A stretch of 17,374 bases of DNA. Origin: Acidimicrobiales bacterium. Its GTDB lineage: Bacteria; Actinomycetota; Acidimicrobiia; Acidimicrobiales; SHLQ01. Below, in pieces: positions 14,014-17,374 of the stretch. Numbering within the stretch: position 1 is the stretch's first letter; each line of letters begins with the position of its first letter. Made by a program: the position numbers and the translations under genes. Under the pieces are notes generated by a model that was not told the DNA's origin, did no database searches, and was given only the letters and a program-made list of their open reading frames with translations. The DNA lies in NCBI GenBank assembly GCA_013002375.1, contig JABDJW010000051.1, positions 1 through 17,374 of the forward strand. Reading direction: 5' to 3'.

Positions 14014-15186
14014 TCAGCGGGCTGTTCGTTGATCGAAGACGACCTTCACCGCACCCCGGCTGCCCGCTTCGGCGGCGTGGGTAATCGCATCACGCCAACG
14101 GTCGAGCGGGTAGTGCGCCGACACGAGCTTCTCGAGGCCGGTCTGAGCGACGAGTTCCATGCCCATGGTGAAGCTGGTGGCGACCCTGCCGTTCGGCATG
14201 ACATCGGTCCCGTACGTGTACGCGCCGACGAGTTCGGTCTCGCGGTGCCAGATGCCGGTCATGTCGAGTCGTTCGACGCCCGGCATACCGACCAGCACCA
14301 CCCGGCCGCGGGGTCGGGTCACGGCGACGGAATCGGCGATGGATCGGCCGTTGCCAACGGCGTCGACCGTGATGTCGACTCCGCCGGACAGGTCGTCGCC
14401 CAGCATCCGGCACCCAACCAGCCGGCGAACCCCCCGGCGAACCTCGCTGGGACCGAGCACTCGATCGGCGCCGAACGCCTCGGCGAAGTCGGCCTGGTGG
14501 CGGTACTTGGCGACCGCGACGATCGTGCCGGGATTGGTGAACGAGCGAAGGGCGGCGATGGTGGCCAGGCCCATGGTGCCGCAGCCGAGCACCAGCACCG
14601 TGGCGCCGTCGTCGATCTGTGCCTTGGCCGCGGCGTGCACTCCGCCCGCCGCCGGTTCGAGCATCACGGCCGCTTCGTCGCTGAGATCGTCGGGCACGTC
14701 GTGGATCTGACTGGGATGGGCCACCAGCCGTTCACCCCAGCCGCCTCCTGTGTCGGCGCAGAATCCGATCTGGATGCCCGCTGCGATCGGACCGTCGAGC
14801 AGGTAGCCGTAATCGTCGCCATCGCCAGGAGCGGCACCGGGGAAGGGCGCCGCTTGTTGGCGGGCCTCGGCTCCGAGCACCGGTTCGAGTGCGACCCGAC
14901 GTCCATCGGCGGTATCGCCGACGACTTCGTGGCCCGGAATGAACGGGAACGACACAAACGGTTCGAAGTAGCGACTCGACCTGCCTTCGACCGTGGCGAG
15001 ATCGGAGCCACAGATCCCGGTCAGGCGAGGCGTCACCCGCACCCAGTCATCGGCCGGAAGCTCCGGCTCGTCGACCGTGGCCAGGCGAAGTGGGCCGACC
15101 GCCGCCCCCAGGCCTGGCCGGACCCGGCCGGCGACGGCAGCTGCGACGTAGCGGGCCTCTTTGCGTTCGAACAGCAGCGCTTTCAC
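14014..15186 (-). CDS. Zinc-type alcohol dehydrogenase (MDR superfamily)
   Basis: A 390-residue medium-chain dehydrogenase. The GroES-like domain has the catalytic zinc ligand region GICGSD with Cys59 and PGHE with His86 and Glu87. The Rossmann segment VLVLGCGTMGL (197-207) binds NAD(P). The third zinc ligand may be Glu177 (LEPAA). The segment that normally holds the structural zinc (four Cys in about 15 residues after the first ligand) is here EPVLGAEARQQAAPFPGAAP without cysteines, so only one zinc is expected. Substrate unknown; the late region contains TFMGMELVAQ-like helices common in sorbitol/threonine dehydrogenase relatives. The GTG at 15186 is chosen because TAGCGT ends seven bases upstream, indicating a leaderless transcript; an upstream extension to 15435 has no support. 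YqgE follows 19 bp downstream. Confidence 0.9.
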   Translation of the reverse strand: MKALLFERKEARYVAAAVAGRVRPGLGAAVGPLRLATVDEPELPADDWVRVTPRLTGICGSDLATVEGRSSRYFEPFVSFPFIPGHEVVGDTADGRRVALEPVLGAEARQQAAPFPGAAPGDGDDYGYLLDGPIAAGIQIGFCADTGGGWGERLVAHPSQIHDVPDDLSDEAAVMLEPAAGGVHAAAKAQIDDGATVLVLGCGTMGLATIAALRSFTNPGTIVAVAKYRHQADFAEAFGADRVLGPSEVRRGVRRLVGCRMLGDDLSGGVDITVDAVGNGRSIADSVAVTRPRGRVVLVGMPGVERLDMTGIWHRETELVGAYTYGTDVMPNGRVATSFTMGMELVAQTGLEKLVSAHYPLDRWRDAITHAAEAGSRGAVKVVFDQRTAR

Positions 15187-15193
15187 CGCCGTG

Positions 15194-15199
15194 ACGCTA
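15194..15199 (-). promoter_or_regulatory. -10 box (TAGCGT) of the dehydrogenase gene
   Basis: TAGCGT on the minus strand ends seven bases before GTG 15186, the spacing of a leaderless start. A weak TTCTGA lies 19 bp further upstream as a possible -35. Together with the box at 15307 it forms a divergent promoter region of 133 bp. Confidence 0.5.
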
Positions 15200-15306
15200 G
15201 CGGAGCCGGCGGCGATCCTCAGAACCCAGGTCGCGCCACAACCCGCCGCTGGCATCGGGCCGGTACCGGGCGGGCCAGCATCACCAGCCCGGCGATCAGG
15301 CACCCG

Positions 15307-15312
15307 TAAGCT
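15307..15312 (+). promoter_or_regulatory. -10 box (TAAGCT) of the zinc-knuckle gene
   Basis: TAAGCT ends seven bases before GTG 15320. This supports that start over the GTG at 15314 or upstream in-frame ATG at 15161. No clear -35 was found. Confidence 0.5.
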
Positions 15313-15319
15313 TGTGATC

Positions 15320-15712
15320 GTGAATGATCCGGGGGAGGATCGTCCCCAAGGTGAGCTCCACGGGGAGCGCTGCCGCTGGTGCGGCCGGGTATTCGTCGCC
15401 AAGCCCGGCCCTGGACGGCCGCGACGGTTCTGCAAGCAGGGTTGCCGGCAGGCCAGCTACATCGCCAACAAGCTCGCGGCCGCCCACGGGCTCGATCCCG
15501 ATCAGGTCATCGTGGAACGCCGAGCGCTCGACGACCTGCTCGATCGGCGGTACCAGCTCGAGCTGGCCTACGCCGACGTGCAGCGGGCGCGAGCCAAGGC
15601 ATCCGACGAATTCGACCATGCCCGGCATCTGAGTTGGCTGGCCGAGCATGTCGAGGCCCTCCTGGCGATATCGCTCGAGCCCGGCACGCCGGGCCCGATC
15701 AGCGGCGGATAG
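15320..15712 (+). CDS. Small CxxC...CxxxC zinc-knuckle protein
   Basis: A 130-residue protein. Near the start it has CRWCGRVFVAKPGPGRPRRFC..GCRQ with Cys18, Cys21, Cys38 and Cys42, a likely zinc site. The 'GRPRRFC...CRQ' phrase is common in actinobacterial short proteins that resemble zinc-finger DNA- or RNA-binding proteins. Residues 60-125 look helical with heptad-like spacing (ALDDLLDRRYQLELAYADVQ), possibly a coiled coil for dimerisation. The function is not recognised; a regulator role is inference. The GTG start is selected from the leaderless -10 box. It runs away from the divergent dehydrogenase. The gap to metY is 161 bp. Confidence 0.82.
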   Translation: MNDPGEDRPQGELHGERCRWCGRVFVAKPGPGRPRRFCKQGCRQASYIANKLAAAHGLDPDQVIVERRALDDLLDRRYQLELAYADVQRARAKASDEFDHARHLSWLAEHVEALLAISLEPGTPGPISGG

Positions 15713-15772
15713 CGAGGCGAAGCGATCGCCGAGCGGATCACCCATCTCGAGCACGAACAGCAGTCCTGAGCA

Positions 15773-15874
15773 ATGGTCACCAAACCCGACTGGTTTCATC
15801 GGCATTTGCCCACCGCGCGGCGATCGACAAGACTCGCCCCACCAACAAGCGGTTCCAGCGACGGGAGCAAGTGA
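15773..15874 (+). CDS. Possible 33-aa upstream ORF of metY
   Basis: ATG at 15773 opens a 33-codon frame (beginning MVTKPDWFHRHLP) whose TGA overlaps the metY ATG by one base (TGATG). It is arginine- and serine-rich and contains no cysteine and only the initiator methionine, so it does not resemble a classical sulfur leader-peptide attenuator. No good ribosome-binding site is visible. It may be chance; if translated it would couple to metY. Confidence 0.25.
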   Translation: MVTKPDWFHRHLPTARRSTRLAPPTSGSSDGSK

Positions 15875-17190
15875 TGTCGAACAACGGTTGGGGTTTCGAG
15901 ACCCGACAGATCCATGCCGGCTGGGAGCCGGATCCCACCACCGGGGCCCGCGTGCTCCCGATCTACCAGACCACCGCCTTCTCTTTCCGCGACTCTGCGC
16001 ATGGTGCGGCGCTCTTCGCCCTGACCGAGCTGGGAAACATCTACACCCGCATCATGAATCCGACCCAGCAGGCGTTCGAGTTGCGGGTCGCGGCGCTGGA
16101 GAACGCACCGGAGTCCGTGCCGCCCGGCTTGCCCGCGGCGCTCGCGGTCAGCTCCGGTCAGCAGGCCGAAACGGTCACGATGCTGACCCTGTGCGAGGCC
16201 GGCGATCACATCGTCACGTCCAGCTCGCTCTACGGCGGTACCTACAACCTCTTCCACTACACGCTGCCGAAGCTCGGTATCAGCGTCGACTTCATCGACG
16301 ACGTCGACGACTTGAGCGAATGGGAAGCCAAGATCCAGGACAACACCAAAGTGTTGTACGGCGAGACGATCGGCAACCCCAAGAACGACGTCTTCCCGCT
16401 GCAGGACGTCGGTGCCCTGGGCCAGAAGCATGGCATCCCACTCGTGGTCGACAACACCGTCGCCACCCCCTTCCTGCTCAACCCGCTCGACCACGGCGCC
16501 AACATCGTCGTGCACTCGGCCACCAAGTTTCTGGGCGGCCACGGCAACTCGATCGGCGGCGTGATCGTCGACGGCGCCAACTTCGATTTCGGCGCGAGCG
16601 GCCGGTTCCCCAACTTCACGACCCCCGACCCGAGCTACCACGGCATGAACTATTGGGAGATGCTCGGGGCCGGTTGCTTCATCGTGAAGGCTCGCCTGCA
16701 GATGCTGCGCGATCTCGGCGGCGCGATCTCGCCGTTCAACGCCTTTCTGTTCGTCCAGGGCATCGAGACCCTGAGCCTTCGCATGGAACGCCATGTGTCG
16801 AATGCCCAGCGCGTCGCCGAGTACCTCGAGCAGCACGATCAGGTCGAATCGGTCCAGTACGCCGGACTGCCCAGCAGCCCGTGGTACGAGCGGGCCCAGA
16901 AGCTCCTGCCCCGGGGCGCGAGCGCCGTACCGGCCTTCGTGATCAAGGGCGGGGCCGAGGCCGGCGAGAAGTTCACCGACGCCCTACAGCTCCACTCGAA
17001 CCTGGCCAACATCGGCGACGTCCGGAGTCTGGTGATCCACCCCGCCAGCACCACCCATCAGCAGCTGACACCCGAAGAGCAAGCGGCGACCGGGGTGAGT
17101 CCGGGCCTGATCCGACTGAGCGTCGGGATCGAGTCGATCGACGACATTCTGGCCGATCTCGACATCGGGTTCGCGGCGGCCAAGGCATAG
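15874..17190 (+). CDS. metY: O-acetylhomoserine aminocarboxypropyltransferase (O-acetylhomoserine sulfhydrylase)
   Basis: A 438-residue pyridoxal-phosphate enzyme of the Cys/Met metabolism family, the length usual for MetY (about 430). It begins FETRQIHAGWEPDPTTGARVLPIYQTTAF. The Tyr57-Arg59 pair in YTRIMNPTQ binds the PLP phosphate of a neighbouring subunit, and the SSGQQAE segment (93-99) also contacts the phosphate. The Schiff-base lysine is Lys218 in HSATKFLGGHG. The C-terminal HPASTTHQQL and GLIRLSVGIE blocks are typical. The enzyme makes homocysteine from O-acetylhomoserine and sulfide, or a related gamma-replacement. The start is supported by GGGAG (15863-15867) six bases before the ATG. 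No SAM riboswitch was recognised in the 161-bp leader; a short uORF overlaps the start. The VOC gene begins 7 bp later. Confidence 0.96.
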   Translation: MSNNGWGFETRQIHAGWEPDPTTGARVLPIYQTTAFSFRDSAHGAALFALTELGNIYTRIMNPTQQAFELRVAALENAPESVPPGLPAALAVSSGQQAETVTMLTLCEAGDHIVTSSSLYGGTYNLFHYTLPKLGISVDFIDDVDDLSEWEAKIQDNTKVLYGETIGNPKNDVFPLQDVGALGQKHGIPLVVDNTVATPFLLNPLDHGANIVVHSATKFLGGHGNSIGGVIVDGANFDFGASGRFPNFTTPDPSYHGMNYWEMLGAGCFIVKARLQMLRDLGGAISPFNAFLFVQGIETLSLRMERHVSNAQRVAEYLEQHDQVESVQYAGLPSSPWYERAQKLLPRGASAVPAFVIKGGAEAGEKFTDALQLHSNLANIGDVRSLVIHPASTTHQQLTPEEQAATGVSPGLIRLSVGIESIDDILADLDIGFAAAKA

Positions 17191-17197
17191 CCCGCGC

Positions 17198-17374
17198 GTG
17201 GCCCATCTCGAACCTGGGCGCCCTCGCTTCCACCTGGCCTTCCCGGTGCTCGATTTGCCGGAGGCTCGCCGGTTCTACGGCGAGATCTTGGGATGTCCGG
17301 AGGGGCGTAGCACGGACCACTGGATCGATTTCGACCTCTATGGGCACCAAGTCGTCGCCCATCTGGTGCCGGTC
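17198..17374 (+). CDS. VOC/glyoxalase-family protein (partial, runs off the right edge)
   Basis: The first 59 codons are seen, from GTG 17198, seven bases after the metY stop. The translation holds FHLAFPVLDLPEARRFYGEILG, the classic first beta-alpha-beta module of glyoxalase/bleomycin-resistance/dioxygenase (VOC) proteins. It continues with CPEGRS...HWIDFDLYGHQVVAHLV, the usual second strand set. Histidine residues near FHLAF and in the GHQ segment could bind a metal, as in this superfamily. The substrate cannot be told from the fragment. It is probably co-transcribed with metY. Confidence 0.85.
   Translation, partial: MAHLEPGRPRFHLAFPVLDLPEARRFYGEILGCPEGRSTDHWIDFDLYGHQVVAHLVPV

Noticed and set aside
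15161..15319. Upstream ATG extension of the zinc-knuckle gene
   Set aside because: It would cross the divergent promoter region and the start of the dehydrogenase on the other strand; the -10 box favours GTG 15320.
15713..15873. SAM riboswitch upstream of metY
   Set aside because: None of the conserved SAM-I, SAM-II or SAM-IV blocks I know could be found in the leader.

Overview
The window comes from a high-GC bacterium, most likely an actinobacterium of the Acidimicrobiia type. This rests on GC-rich codon use, many GTG starts, repeated TANNNT -10 boxes set 7-8 nt before a start codon (leaderless transcripts), and typical content such as DUF35/thiolase pairs, a CoA-ester and SDR complement, and a DUF459-like SGNH protein beside an MBOAT. 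No mobile element, CRISPR array, tRNA or rRNA was seen.

Layout. The left edge (1-455) holds a tandem glycine riboswitch on the minus strand. It reads toward a gene whose ATG is the first three bases of the window. Next is a minus-strand run transcribed right to left: a selenoprotein of the glycine/sarcosine/betaine/D-proline reductase B type (2800-3720, in-frame UGA at 3193-3195), an alpha/beta hydrolase overlapping it by 4 nt, a 74-aa glycine-zipper protein, and a DUF7064-like protein. A 55-bp divergent promoter region separates it from a plus-strand run: a cysteine-free DUF35 OB-fold protein overlapping a thiolase-like enzyme with substituted active-site positions, then a sugar-nucleotidyltransferase-like protein and an enoyl-CoA hydratase. 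A tight minus-strand operon follows (57-aa membrane protein, SDR, 5'(3')-deoxyribonucleotidase-like HAD protein).

From 8.8 kb the plus strand carries a YihY/BrkB membrane protein, a PaaI-type thioesterase, an AlgI-like MBOAT O-acyltransferase and a membrane-anchored SGNH/DUF459 protein. The last two probably acylate a surface polymer together. Two near-identical 52-nt palindromic repeats close that unit, facing the minus-strand pair YqgE/AlgH and a zinc-type dehydrogenase. The right end has a small zinc-knuckle protein, O-acetylhomoserine sulfhydrylase (metY) and the start of a VOC/glyoxalase gene.

Main discovery candidate. The reductase-B gene would be called as two broken ORFs by ordinary gene finders. 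Reading the UGA as selenocysteine gives one 306-residue protein with a U-P-V-C redox motif. A hairpin with a G-starting apical loop 17 nt after the UGA fits a bacterial SECIS. Sec decoding depends on selA/B/C/D elsewhere in the genome, which cannot be seen here.
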